A stretch of DNA of 64,000 bases from CAVUAA01 sp963739345 (GCA_963739345.1 CAVUAA010000002.1:124001-188000); one strand, 5' to 3'; positions 42,301 through 51,440 are shown, counted from the first letter of the stretch. Notes: generated from the letters alone by a model not told the origin. Translations and numbers: made by a program.

Positions 42301-44653
42301 CCTCCGTCCCGTCGGGGTAGGTTTTTGCCGCCACTTCGCCTCGCCCGTTGTATCGGATGCGCGTTTCGTGACCACGCGCGTCAGTCTCCGCGACCAAACG
42401 ATCGAGGGCATCGAAAACCCTTCTGATTACAGGGCGTTTCCACCCATCTTCAGTCCAGACTGGGGGTCCAATCTCCTCAACAACTCTGCCGTAAGGATCC
42501 CGAACATAATCGGTTTGTCGACCGCAGCTATCAGTCTCGGTTGTCTTTCTTCCGAGACAATCGTAGGTGAACGACTTGGTGAGCCGGCCTCCATCCACAC
42601 CGATACGTTCGGTCCGTATCAACCGGTTAGCTTTGTCATAAACGTTGTCTGTAAAATGCCCCGCTTCAGTTGCCTGCACACGCGTCTGATTATCATTCAC
42701 ATCGTACGAGTAGGAGGTCGATTGTCCTCCGCAATTGATCTGCGATATGAGACGGCTACGCTCGTCATATTGGTAGTACTCGGCACGACAGCTTTCGTTG
42801 TCACTTCCGAGACTTGTCCGCTCTGTCACCTGATGCTGCGAGCCATACGCAAGCACCTCTCGCTGAATGAAGATCTCTTGACCCGATGCTGGATCCCACC
42901 TGTACTCTGAGATCTCCCCAGGAAACCCTGGGTTGCCCAGGTGAGGGGTATAACGGACAATCTTTCTCTCGGTCACTCCAAAGAAGTCGTTTATCTCCTC
43001 ACCACACCCATTATCTTCCACCGATTGTGAGAGCGAGGCGAAGTCGTCATAGAGATAGAACTGCCGTTCACGAATCTGGCCATCCTCGTAGATGAGCTGC
43101 GATTTAACGAGGTTGGTCCCGCTGAAATAGACGAACCGCGCCATGGTTCGTCCATCCTCCTCCGACAGCACCAGGTTGAACCCATCACTGCTATAGGTCC
43201 TTCGAATTGTGTGTCGCTCCACACCGTTATCAATCGGACGACCAGCGACGTCGAGCAGGAGAGGAGTCCCGCACATCCCCGACAGATCCCCCCAAGTAGT
43301 CTCTTCTAGGACGTTGCCGCGATCATCGTATAGGTAGGTCACCGCAGAGAGGGCTTTCCCGTCACCATCACTGTGGCTCCGCGCAATAAGATTAGCCTCT
43401 TCCCAGACGAGCTGTTCTCGACTGACAAGCTGTGGGTTGTAGCGAATGATCGCAGTGATCCGATTGTTGTCATCATACTCGTAGTGGATACGCCCGCCAC
43501 ACCCGTCCAGCACATCAGTCCAGCCAGACCGACGAAACTTCCGACGCTTCTGATCAACCAGTTCATAGCCGTACCGGTATTCGGCGAGACGCTGCATCTC
43601 TCCATTCACACCCACCGGGCCTAAGTGACACAACACCCATCCATTCATCGGATCGTGTCTCTTAATATAGTGACGCATCCCCCGAGTGAATTGTTCCCCC
43701 CGCCTATAGTACTCGATCCTCCTCGCCCGCCCCTCAGGCTGATCACGTCCACAAATCTGAAGAGACCGGGGGATATCATGACCCCGCGTATCGTAGTGAT
43801 AGACCTCTGTGTATCCACCTGGCCCCCTGACGTCCTGAAGAAGATCTCCAGAACGAAAGTCGCCAGACGTCGTGCCAACAATCTGCACGTAACGCTCCAA
43901 CGTACGCATCTCACTTGTCTTGACGGTCAGTAAGTTGGCCCCCGGCACCACCTGATAGCCGTAGTTGGCCCAGCCAAATTCCGTTGAGCCTGATCTGTCT
44001 GTCGCCCGAATCTTGAATCCATGCTTGACGATGCCACTTTCAGCAACCGCAGGCGCTGAGTAATCGTAGATAAGCCGATTGCCGCTGGGTCGGATGACCT
44101 CCTTTAGAACCCACCGCGCTCCCTTGATGATCTTATTTCTAAGAAGGTAATAGTAAATCTCTGCGTCGTCCGGCAGATGCTCATAGATCCGCCGCTCCCC
44201 ACTTCCTGTGGTCAGGGTCGCCCGCAGACCACTGATCGAAAGGCGGTAGTTTCGCAGATTCGTCCGGCCACTTAGCTCTCCTCCACTCGTGTTGCAGTAT
44301 GTCCTGCCAAGATCGGGCGCCCCGATGCTAGACGGAAATTTCACAACTCCGCCTCCCTCCTCTTCCAAATAGAAGGCAATGCCATTGCCCGTGTCGTAGG
44401 CCGTAAGCGTCTCTCCCCCATAACGCCAAATCCCACCTGTATTGCGAATCTCATCAGAACTGACGTGCGTTCGCCGGATCGCAATCGGCTCGAAGCAATT
44501 AACCACCATGTCAGTGCGTGCTTCGCAGTAGTCTCCAGTGATCACATTGACGCAGCCAAATGAAAGCGTTGCCGGCTCCACGGCGAGGGACGCCGGAACG
44601 TGTGCGACTAGAACCACCCATGGAAGTAGAAGTAGAGCAATCAGCTTGTGCAT
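39350..44653 (-). CDS. Secreted Rhs/YD-repeat protein with DUF687-like hydrolase tip
   Basis: 1767 residues from ATG 44653 (the frame is open to 44740). A Sec signal peptide (MHKLIALLLLPWVVLVAHVP, then ASLA) precedes an N-terminal DUF6531-like region (GDYCEARTDMVV). Dozens of YD repeats follow, then the Rhs core-associated motif FGRRHYSPKLGRWLTPDPKG with PNLYAYCLNRPLTNFDLWGLE. The about 215-residue tip after it is distinct: FLSTNGIRTSFGEAERMA, then GILVWTPHSEGVMIAKQTL. This has the shape of an alpha/beta-hydrolase with Ser in HSEG and resembles the chlamydia-specific DUF687 family. Rhs shells usually enclose and deliver such tips. A toxin or host-directed effector role is inferred. Confidence 0.82.
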   Translation of the reverse strand: MHKLIALLLLPWVVLVAHVPASLAVEPATLSFGCVNVITGDYCEARTDMVVNCFEPIAIRRTHVSSDEIRNTGGIWRYGGETLTAYDTGNGIAFYLEEEGGGVVKFPSSIGAPDLGRTYCNTSGGELSGRTNLRNYRLSISGLRATLTTGSGERRIYEHLPDDAEIYYYLLRNKIIKGARWVLKEVIRPSGNRLIYDYSAPAVAESGIVKHGFKIRATDRSGSTEFGWANYGYQVVPGANLLTVKTSEMRTLERYVQIVGTTSGDFRSGDLLQDVRGPGGYTEVYHYDTRGHDIPRSLQICGRDQPEGRARRIEYYRRGEQFTRGMRHYIKRHDPMNGWVLCHLGPVGVNGEMQRLAEYRYGYELVDQKRRKFRRSGWTDVLDGCGGRIHYEYDDNNRITAIIRYNPQLVSREQLVWEEANLIARSHSDGDGKALSAVTYLYDDRGNVLEETTWGDLSGMCGTPLLLDVAGRPIDNGVERHTIRRTYSSDGFNLVLSEEDGRTMARFVYFSGTNLVKSQLIYEDGQIRERQFYLYDDFASLSQSVEDNGCGEEINDFFGVTERKIVRYTPHLGNPGFPGEISEYRWDPASGQEIFIQREVLAYGSQHQVTERTSLGSDNESCRAEYYQYDERSRLISQINCGGQSTSYSYDVNDNQTRVQATEAGHFTDNVYDKANRLIRTERIGVDGGRLTKSFTYDCLGRKTTETDSCGRQTDYVRDPYGRVVEEIGPPVWTEDGWKRPVIRRVFDALDRLVAETDARGHETRIRYNGRGEVAAKTYPDGTEERFEYRVDGALIAQTARNGTTTRYERDYRGRVVKRTFLAPTGEVLSQERVVYDGTRKIMDVDAEGRQTRYAYDAHGRVSEMCKADIRTTYEYDVFGRKVAEKRWLSADEYQTTVCDYDLLDRVISQREESSIGEVVSRTDYEHDANGNQVAVHTFSTPTKCATTRAEYDLLNRVILEVDPFGATTRITYNHGVLFEGEPILSRTVIDPLGQTRTTLLDGGNRPVSATVSHDGQILSEKQLLYDLSGNPTCERHTVLSDREVVRTFAIHRSYGPLNRLEEVIEGWGSPMERTTRLLYNPFGQLAETIRPDGAQIARTYDSLGRLLTHSGPGFHYAYDYDLCNNLIQVASPEGSLKRRYDAADRMIEETLPTGITSRYAYDALGRRRALELHDGSIVEYIYDSTHLRQISRHNSAGDLQYSHHYTTYDLQGHPLAETLINDTTRIQAYDTLGRTVLNQYETSTESDFKYDKVGNLLSYTANDQAYHYSYDPLYQLTAENDHIYAFDSLFNRISTDGKEHHVNALNQPSRYVDDPIEHDLNGNLVKWGNDTYTYDGLGRLTEATVHGTTITYTYDAFDRCLSRTVGTSDRQCFLYDNQCEIGAVDTNLNLIEFRLLGIGRGAEIGATVAIELSGTVHTPQHDYRGSIVSLIGQTHSTHFTAFGLPDRPSQNPWRFMSKREDPLTHLINFGRRHYSPKLGRWLTPDPKGYQEGPNLYAYCLNRPLTNFDLWGLECEPGAFARAGAAVRQFGQCVGDFIMRLVDPERSPFTGNWGNPGPEYLVRTQADLSEARQVAFLSTNGIRTSFGEAERMANRIAERTGYRCDRIHNRSYGAFGDLVRVFLVRCGAKHPAVDAHVAHVREKLSQLGPNGILVWTPHSEGVMIAKQTLRELTPEQRSQIRLHACGGPVRIGQSEAGRAVNHIVCGDPVARLGGSLLRPSPDCELVFEAKNVRRVSIENHRFLGGYEKVTDSYLVEYLWTDETEEAA

Positions 44654-44675
44654 GACGGCTAGACATCGTAATTGA

Positions 44676-44718
44676 AGGTTTCGGTGGACGCAAGAGCCAT
44701 TCAAGATGTAGACTTGCG
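44676..44718 (+). repeat. 43-bp direct repeat, right copy (Rhs island boundary)
   Basis: Same sequence as 37982-38024 with three substitutions. It lies immediately upstream of the sppA ATG (44722). Removing one copy plus the intervening DNA would place the small membrane protein gene directly before sppA. Confidence 0.88.
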
Positions 44719-44721
44719 GAC

Positions 44722-45747
44722 ATGGCAGAAAAGCGATCAATTTTTGGCTCGGCGTTCCGAGCCTTCTTCAGCGCACTCTTTGGAGTGCTGGGACTCTTCT
44801 TAGGCATCATCGTTATTGTGATTGTGGTTGGGCTAATCACTGCCACGGGTAAGGGCGATGTAGAGACCCCCGGCCGTCACCGGGTGATCGCTGGAAGCGA
44901 TTGGAAACGGAGTGAACTCAATCGGCACTCGCCCCTCCTGCTAATGGTCAACCTTCACGGAGTGATCGGCTCAGAAGATCTCCGTCCCGAGTGGGTGCGC
45001 GACCAACTGGTCCGCTCACAAAGCGGCCCGTTTGCAGGACGGATTCATGGCGTGCTGCTCAACGTCAACACGCCCGGTGGTGGCGCGGTAGCGAGCGACA
45101 CCATCTACACGCTGGTCGAGAGCTACAAAAAGCACTTCGATGTGCCCGTCTACGCCTACGTCGATGGGATCTGCGCTTCGGGCGGCTTCTACATCTCGTG
45201 TGCTGCCGACAAGATCTATGCGACCGCTCCGAGCATCGTCGGATCTGTTGGTGTCATCTCCAACTTCTTCAATATTTTCGATACACTCGAAAAGGTGGGC
45301 GTCCAACCGCTCACTCTTACAGCGGGAAAGAACAAGGACACGCTCAATCCTGTCCGCAAGTGGGAAAAGGACGAAGGAAAAGAGATCCAATCTCTTATCG
45401 ACGACAACTATCAGATTTTCCTCGATGTAGTCACCTCTGGACGACCGTTGCTTACCAGAAAAAAGCTGGTCGACGAGTATGGAGCCAAGGTTTTCCTCTC
45501 CGCCACCGCGCTCGACCACGGCTACATTGATGGCGTTGTGAAGAGCCGCGAACAGGTGATCGAGATGCTTGCCCGAACGGCTGAAGTGGACCAGCAGGAG
45601 TATCAAGTTGTCGAGATGGAGTCGCGCAGCTGGATTGACCAGCTGGTGCGCGGCGAGCATCCCCTCCTATCAGGCAAGATGACCCACAGCATTGAAGGAC
45701 ACACACCCGTTCCGAAAGGGTATTTGTACTTGTATCGTGAAGCCTAA
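44722..45747 (+). CDS. sppA: Signal peptide peptidase SppA/SohB, S49 family
   Basis: This 341-residue membrane-anchored serine protease digests cleaved signal peptides. One N-terminal membrane helix covers about residues 14-40 (FFSALFGVLGLFLGIIVIVI). The nucleophile Ser153 lies in CASGGFY, and the likely general-base Lys is near 206 in KNKDTLNP. NVNTPGG is the conserved strand before the active site. It is equivalent by position to sohB (CT494) beside polA in Chlamydia. The end overlaps the preferred polA start by 11 bases. Confidence 0.9.
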   Translation: MAEKRSIFGSAFRAFFSALFGVLGLFLGIIVIVIVVGLITATGKGDVETPGRHRVIAGSDWKRSELNRHSPLLLMVNLHGVIGSEDLRPEWVRDQLVRSQSGPFAGRIHGVLLNVNTPGGGAVASDTIYTLVESYKKHFDVPVYAYVDGICASGGFYISCAADKIYATAPSIVGSVGVISNFFNIFDTLEKVGVQPLTLTAGKNKDTLNPVRKWEKDEGKEIQSLIDDNYQIFLDVVTSGRPLLTRKKLVDEYGAKVFLSATALDHGYIDGVVKSREQVIEMLARTAEVDQQEYQVVEMESRSWIDQLVRGEHPLLSGKMTHSIEGHTPVPKGYLYLYREA

Positions 45748-48302
45748 GCTTTTCCTCGTTGACGTCTCGAACTTTATCTTTCGCTCCTACTTCGCTCTTC
45801 CCCCGATGAGCAACAAGCGGGGAGAGGCGACCCACGCCCTCTACGGCTTCATCCGCTCCATTCAAAAGCTGATCCACGAGTTTGACGTCAGCCACATGGC
45901 TGCCGTCTTTGATGGCCCCGGCGGCAAAGATGCGCGGACAGCGATTTATGAGCAGTACAAAGCACACCGAAAGCCCACCCCCGAAGACCTCCCCCACCAA
46001 GTTGACTGGGCGCTCGAGTATTGCGCGCTAGCCGGTATCCCCACCATCTCTATCAAAGGGGTCGAGGCCGACGACTCAATCGGAACGATTGCAGTAAAGA
46101 TGGCCAAACAGGGCCATCACGCCTACCTCTGCTCCTCCGACAAAGATCTAGCGCAGCTCGTTACTCAAGACATCTCCATGCTCCAGACCCACAAAAACAA
46201 TCTCCTCGTCGACCCCGCCCAGGTAGAGGAGATCTTTGGCGTCCGCCCCGATCAGATCATCGATCTCCTCGCCATCATGGGTGACGCCTCCGACAACATC
46301 CCCGGCCTTCCCGGCTTTGGCCCCAAGACCGCCGTCAAGCTGCTCCAAGAGTTTGGCTCACTTGAGAAAATCCTTGCCAACATCGACAAAGTGGCCGGCA
46401 AGAAGAAGCAGGAGACCCTCCGCGATGAGGCCCACCTCGCCCTCCTCAGCCAACAGCTCGCCACTCTCAATCTGCAGGTGGATGTTCCCAGCTCCCCAGA
46501 CGACTATGAACTGCAAGAGCCCGACCAAGAGGGGCTGATCGCCTTCTACCAAGACAAGAACTTCACAGGGCTCCTCCGCGACGCCACCGGTGCAGCTCCC
46601 AAGGCGAAGAAAAAAGCCCAGAAGACTCAAGTTGAAGAGGTGGACGATCCTCTCGCCCTCGCAGCCCTCATTTCAACGCTACAAGGGCACAAAGAGATCG
46701 CCTTTGCCATCACCGAGACCAGCCTCAGCTTCTCCGTCAAGGAGGGGTGCGCCTTTCATCTCCCCCTCGAACAGCAGCTGATCGACGCCCTGAGACCCCT
46801 CTTCGCAAACACAGACTTGAAGCTCATCGGCCACAACATCAAAGAGTCGGTCCACATCCTCGCTCGCAACGGCATCAAGGTGGCTAACATGAGCTTCGAC
46901 ACCATCTTTGACACTAGGATCGCCTCCTACGTCCTCAACTCACACGACAAGCGCCACTCGCTCGACCACCTCGCCCTCCACCTCTTTGGGAAAGATGAGC
47001 TCTCCTCCAGCTCAGAAAAAGCCGACTACACCCTCCGCCTGAAAAACCACTTCGAACCGCTCCTCTCCACCCGCCGTCTCGGCGACATCTTCTACAAACT
47101 TGAGATGCCCCTCGTCCCCATCTTGGTGAAGATGGAGCGGGCCGGCATCTACGTCGACCAGAGCAAACTTAAAAACCTCTCCATCACCTTCCACGCCATC
47201 CTCGCTAAACTCGAGACCGAGATCCACCAGCTAGCTGGCGAAGAGTTCAAGATCAACTCGCCCAAGCAGCTGAGCGAAGTGCTCTACGAGAAACTAAAGA
47301 TCGCCCCCCCCCCGCCGCCGCGCCACCACGCAATACAACACCGGTGCGGAGGTTTTGGAAGCGCTTCGTCACGACCACCCGATCATCAGCAAAGTGCTCG
47401 AGTACAGAACCTTCGACAAGCTCCGCTCCACCTACGTCGACACCCTTCCCAACCAGATTAGCAATGAAGATGGACGGATCCACTGCACCTTCAGCCAATC
47501 GGTTGCCGCCACCGGCCGCCTCGCCTGCCAAGACCCCAACCTCCAAAACATCCCCGTCCGCACTGCAGAAGGGCGAAAAATCCGTGAAGCGTTCGAACCT
47601 CAGGAGAAAGGGTGGTCATTTCTCTCGGCCGACTACTCGCAGATCGAGCTCCGCCTCCTCGCCCACCTGAGTGAAGACCCCGAACTGCTAAGGGCGTTCA
47701 AAGGGGGGGACGACATTCATCGCTTCACCGCTGCCCGCATTTTCGACATCCCGCAGGACGAAGTGACCAAAGAAGAACGCTTTGCGGCCAAAGCGGTCAA
47801 TTTTGGGATCATCTACGGCCAATCGGCCTACGGCCTCTCTCAACAACTCGGCGTTCCTCAAAAGGAGGCCCGCGCCTTTATCGACGCCTATTTCAAGCGG
47901 TTTAGCCGGGTGGCCGACTATCTCGAAGAGTGCAAGGAAATCGCCCGCAAGAGTGGCCGCGCCACCAGTATCTGTGGGCGGGAGCGGGAGATCCCTGAAA
48001 TCAACGGCCGCAACGCCCCCGCCAGGGCAGCTGCTGAGCGGTTGGCCGTCAATACACCCCTTCAAGGAAGTTCTGCCGATCTTACCAAGCTCGCCATGAT
48101 CGCCGTTGACAAGCGGCTCATCGATGAGAATCTGAAGAGCCGGATGCTGTTACAGATCCACGATGAACTCATTTTCGAAGCCCCTCTCAGCGAACTCGAC
48201 CATCTTAAATCTCTTGTCCGCAAGGAGATGGAAGGTGTTATGAAATTAAAAATCCCCCTCATTGTCGACATCTCAGTTGGCAAAAATTGGAAGGAATGTT
48301 AA
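45737..48302 (+). CDS. polA: DNA polymerase I, frameshifted at a C10 run
   Basis: The 5'-3' exonuclease domain (FLVDVSNFIFRSYFALP, then GVEADDSIGT, GDASDNIPG), a 3'-5' exonuclease-like domain and the start of the polymerase domain are in one frame. The rest of the polymerase domain is in the next (SADYSQIELRLLAHLS, then KAVNFGIIYGQSAYGLS, and the C-terminal QIHDELIFEAP). The frames meet at 47304-47313, ten C in a row. Nine C would give a continuous IAPPRRRATTQYNTG. The polymerase is normally needed for repair and primer removal, so a sequencing error or transcriptional slippage is more likely than a dead gene. I prefer GTG 45737 as start, because Val16 of the longer frame precedes the conserved domain. 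Confidence 0.9.
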
Positions 48303-48874
48303 ACTTGGTCAAGTTAGCAGTCACGGGAGGTCTATCCTGTGGCAAATCCACGGTATGTCACTTTCTCAAACAACTCGGCGCCTACACAGTGAGCGCTGAT
48401 CAGATCGTTCACGAACTCCTCTCCGATAGCGAAGAACTCGTGAACAAAGTGACTAAGCTTCTCGGCGACGAGATAATGAACAAGGGAAAATTAAATCGAC
48501 AGGCAATTGCCAAACAGGTCTTTGAGCACCCCCACCTCCTTCTCGAGCTCGAGCAGCTCCTCCATCCACACGTCTTTGAACGGATTGCAGAAGAGCGGGA
48601 AAGAGCCGCAGGCCACCCCCTCTTTGTCGTCGAGATCCCCCTCCTGTTTGAGACGGGCGCCGAGCGCGATTACGACAAGACGCTCGCCGTTACCTCAAAA
48701 CGGGGAGAAGAACGCTCCGGCCTTACAGCCGACGCATTTAAACAGCGCGCCTCCCGCCAGCTTCCTCCCGAGGAAAAAGCAAAGCGGGCCGACATCATCA
48801 TTACGAACGACGGCACGCTCGATGAGCTGCAAACGGCCGTCACAAAAGTCTTCAACAACTTAACAACAGCATAG
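48296..48874 (+). CDS. coaE: Dephospho-CoA kinase
   Basis: 192 residues; phosphorylates dephospho-CoA in the last step of coenzyme A synthesis. The P-loop is TGGLSCGKST, followed by the substrate-binding SADQIVHELL. VVEIPLLFETG is the second family block, and the lid region has RASRQLPPEEKAKRAD. The ATG at 48296 overlaps the end of polA and has GGAAGGA directly before it. The polA-coaE-rho order is that of Chlamydia. Confidence 0.93.
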   Translation: MLNLVKLAVTGGLSCGKSTVCHFLKQLGAYTVSADQIVHELLSDSEELVNKVTKLLGDEIMNKGKLNRQAIAKQVFEHPHLLLELEQLLHPHVFERIAEERERAAGHPLFVVEIPLLFETGAERDYDKTLAVTSKRGEERSGLTADAFKQRASRQLPPEEKAKRADIIITNDGTLDELQTAVTKVFNNLTTA

Positions 48875-48881
48875 GTCCCCC

Positions 48882-50333
48882 ATGAATCAGGATGAAACAG
48901 ATCGCCGCCCACGCAAGAGGCAAGGACGCAGTGGAGGTGGTGGTGGAAGAGGGGGCGGAGGTCGAGGGGGTCACCGCGACAGCAAGCCCCGTGATGTGGT
49001 TGTCGTTCGCGACGAGATGGCAACCCCTGAGCCAGAAGGGGAAGAGGCTGCAGCCGAGCTCTCAGGCCCAGTGCGTGAGATCATCAAGATCGCAGAACTG
49101 CAGCAAATGGACATCGCCGAGCTTAGCAAATATGCCCGCCAAATTGGCGTCCCCGGCGTCGGCACCATGAGTCGCTCCCAGCTCGTCTTCGAGATTGTTA
49201 GACTCCGCTCCTCACAACCTGGCGAAGTGCTTCTTGGAGAGGGCGTACTAGAAGTACTCCCCGACGGTTTCGGCTTCCTCCGCTCTCCTAACTACAACTA
49301 CCTCGCCTCTGCCGAAGACATCTACGTCTCTTCCTCCCAGATTCGCAAAGCGGGCTTGAAGAAGGGAGACACCATCACCGGTACTCTCCGCACACCCAAA
49401 GAGAAAGAAAAATACTTCGCCCTCCTCTCTGTCGACTCCGTCAACGGTGATACTCCAGAGAAATCTAAAGAGCGGGTCCACTTCGAAAACCTCACCGCCC
49501 TCTACCCAGAAGAGCGGCTAGTCATGGAGACCGCCAAGGAGAATCTCACCACCCGCGTACTCGACCTCGCCGCGCCGATTGGGAAAGGGCAGCGAGCCAT
49601 GATCGTCGCCCCTCCGCGGACCGGTAAAACGGTCATCATGCAAAATATCGCCAACGCGATCTCCATCAACAACCCCGAGGTGACCCTCCTTCTCCTCCTT
49701 ATTGGTGAGCGTCCTGAGGAAGTGACCGACATGAAGCGGAGCGTGAAAGGCGAAGTGGTCGCCTCCACCTTCGACGAGCCCCCTGAGCGTCACGTTCAGG
49801 TGGCCGACATGGTCATCGAGAGGGCTCGCCGACTTGTCGAGCAGGGAAAAGATGTTGTCATCCTCCTCGACTCCATCACTCGGCTTGCCCGCGCCTATAA
49901 CACCGTCCAGCCCCACTCCGGCAAGATCCTCAGTGGAGGGATGGATGCCAACGCCCTCCACAAGCCCAAGCGCTTCTTTGGAGCGGCCCGTAACGTCGAA
50001 CATGGCGGCTCCCTCACCATCATCGGAACCGCCCTCATCGAGACCGGCTCCCGCATGGACGAAGTGATCTTCGAGGAGTTCAAGGGAACGGGCAACATGG
50101 AGCTTGTCCTCGACAGGCGTCTTGCTGACCGTCGCATGTATCCCGCCATCGACTTCCTCAAGTCGGGCACTAGAAAAGAGGAGCTCCTCTACCACCCAGA
50201 AGAGCTGGAGAAGATTTATACGCTGCGTCAAGGAACTGCCGATCTTACTCCCGTCGACGCCATGAACCTTCTCCGCACCCGTCTGAAAAAGACCGCCAAC
50301 AACGTCGAGTTCTTGTTGACCATGAAAAACTAA
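48882..50333 (+). CDS. rho: Transcription termination factor Rho
   Basis: This 483-residue hexameric RNA helicase ends transcription. The N-terminus carries a Gly/Arg-rich insertion (residues about 10-37, with GGGGGRGGGGRGG), likely an extra RNA-binding tail. The Rho-N and cold-shock-like domains follow (EGVLEVLPDGFGFLRSP). Walker A is APPRTGKT near residue 243, and the Q/R-loop region SGGMDANALHKPKRFFGAAR is typical. Palindrome C starts two bases after the stop codon and may form the transcript end. Confidence 0.96.
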   Translation: MNQDETDRRPRKRQGRSGGGGGRGGGGRGGHRDSKPRDVVVVRDEMATPEPEGEEAAAELSGPVREIIKIAELQQMDIAELSKYARQIGVPGVGTMSRSQLVFEIVRLRSSQPGEVLLGEGVLEVLPDGFGFLRSPNYNYLASAEDIYVSSSQIRKAGLKKGDTITGTLRTPKEKEKYFALLSVDSVNGDTPEKSKERVHFENLTALYPEERLVMETAKENLTTRVLDLAAPIGKGQRAMIVAPPRTGKTVIMQNIANAISINNPEVTLLLLLIGERPEEVTDMKRSVKGEVVASTFDEPPERHVQVADMVIERARRLVEQGKDVVILLDSITRLARAYNTVQPHSGKILSGGMDANALHKPKRFFGAARNVEHGGSLTIIGTALIETGSRMDEVIFEEFKGTGNMELVLDRRLADRRMYPAIDFLKSGTRKEELLYHPEELEKIYTLRQGTADLTPVDAMNLLRTRLKKTANNVEFLLTMKN

Positions 50334-50335
50334 CC

Positions 50336-50378
50336 AAAATTGTCACAATCTGGGACAGTCCCCAATTGTGACAATTTC
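50336..50378. repeat. 43-nt palindrome, copy C (after rho)
   Basis: Arms 50336-50356 and 50358-50378, central A at 50357, with 18 of 21 positions complementary. It shares AAATTGTCACA, GGGAC-A-GTCCC and GTGACAATTT with copy A, so these two are the closest pair. It lies just after the rho stop codon. Confidence 0.85.
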
Positions 50379-50425
50379 GCATCAAGGTTGCTGATTATCC
50401 AGCACCAAGGTATCCCTATTGGTAG

Positions 50426-51259
50426 ATGTTTAGGCTGATTGGAACACTATTCTCTCTTGGCATACTCACCTCCGGTGGATGGTGGGTGTGGAACAACGTG
50501 CCCGAGGTGCGCAACTTCGTGGAGGCGCGCATCGACTCTCAAGGGTTTCACACTCTAGAGGTGCGCCACACAGCCGACCAGATCATGCAGACGCATGCGG
50601 GTGAGCTCCTCAAAGATGAGGAGCACTCATTCCTCCGTCCCACCCTCCTCTTCCAGCCCTACCTCCTCATGGAAGTGAAGTATACCGGCAAAGGGGGGGG
50701 GACCAGCGAAGGGGTGATTCTTTGGAGCCTTGAGAGTGGCGAGATGATTGTCGACGCCTCCACCTGGGAGATGACTCACGGCTTTCAGGACTGCATCAAC
50801 GCCAAGGCGTCGCGTAACGACTTCCGCATCCTCACTACCCTCGCCGAAAATCACGGCACACTCCGGCGGGATGCACTCGCAGAGCAGCTCCACGTCGACC
50901 TCGACATCCTCGACACCTGGCTCGACTCCTGCCGCCAAAAGAAGCTCATCGTTCAAAGTGGCGGCGACTACCGCCTCCACTTCCAACACCCTCGCCTCAG
51001 CGTCTCCCCCCAGACCCACCTCAAACAGCGGCTCGTCACCAAGCCTTACAAGCACGCCGAGCGGATCGCCCGCCGCTACTCCATCGGCCAGATCGAATCG
51101 CTTGCCGAATCGGCCTTCGGCAACGACTTCACCATCCGCAACTCCAAAGAAGTCTACCTTCCCGTCTATTCCATCGTCGTCCAGAACCCCGACGGCACCC
51201 GCCTCACCTCTTACTGGAACGCCCTCAACGGCAAACCCCTCGAGAAGTCCATCTTCTAA
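50426..51259 (+). CDS. Conserved chlamydial membrane-anchored protein (CT490-like)
   Basis: 277 residues. One N-terminal hydrophobic helix (LIGTLFSLGILTSGGWWVW) may be an uncleaved anchor. The middle resembles a winged-helix fold (LRRDALAEQLHVDLDILDTWLD), and the end has YLPVYSIVVQNPDGTRL. Its place directly after rho matches a conserved hypothetical gene in Chlamydia (CT490). No function is known to me. A run of nine G (50693-50701) encodes Gly-Gly-Gly in frame and is a slippage-prone site. Confidence 0.65.
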   Translation: MFRLIGTLFSLGILTSGGWWVWNNVPEVRNFVEARIDSQGFHTLEVRHTADQIMQTHAGELLKDEEHSFLRPTLLFQPYLLMEVKYTGKGGGTSEGVILWSLESGEMIVDASTWEMTHGFQDCINAKASRNDFRILTTLAENHGTLRRDALAEQLHVDLDILDTWLDSCRQKKLIVQSGGDYRLHFQHPRLSVSPQTHLKQRLVTKPYKHAERIARRYSIGQIESLAESAFGNDFTIRNSKEVYLPVYSIVVQNPDGTRLTSYWNALNGKPLEKSIF

Positions 51260-51271
51260 CTAAGCCTAGAA

Positions 51272-51438
51272 AGGAAGGTGGTTTGGGGGCGGAGGGCTGT
51301 GAGATGTGATCAGATTTTCTTCACTAAAGGAGATTCGCGACGAGCGGCATGGCCGTAGCCATGTCCGAGGAGCGAAAATCCTTTAGAGAAGAAAGGATGA
51401 TTGCAGATCGCGGGCCAACGCCCCCAAACCACCTTCCT
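51272..51438. repeat. 167-nt fold-back (inverted-repeat) element
   Basis: The outer 20 bases (AGGAAGGTGGTTTGGGGGCG, 51272-51291) are exactly complementary to 51419-51438. Inside, the halves continue to pair imperfectly, including ACTAAAGGA against TCCTTTAGA and ATTCGC against GCGAAAAT, up to an apex of GGCATGGC-CGTA-GCCATGTCC at about 51346-51366. The whole could form one long hairpin as DNA or RNA. It contains no gene and ends two bases before the tRNA gene. A MITE-like element or structured RNA is possible. Confidence 0.85.
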
Positions 51439-51440
51439 AT

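Noticed and set aside
40181..43933. Forward-strand open frames opposite the Rhs gene
   Set aside because: The YD repeats of the Rhs gene create long antisense frames; none has family features.
47304..47313. Programmed ribosomal frameshift in polA
   Set aside because: I see no stimulatory structure or family precedent; a miscounted homopolymer or transcriptional slippage is more plausible.
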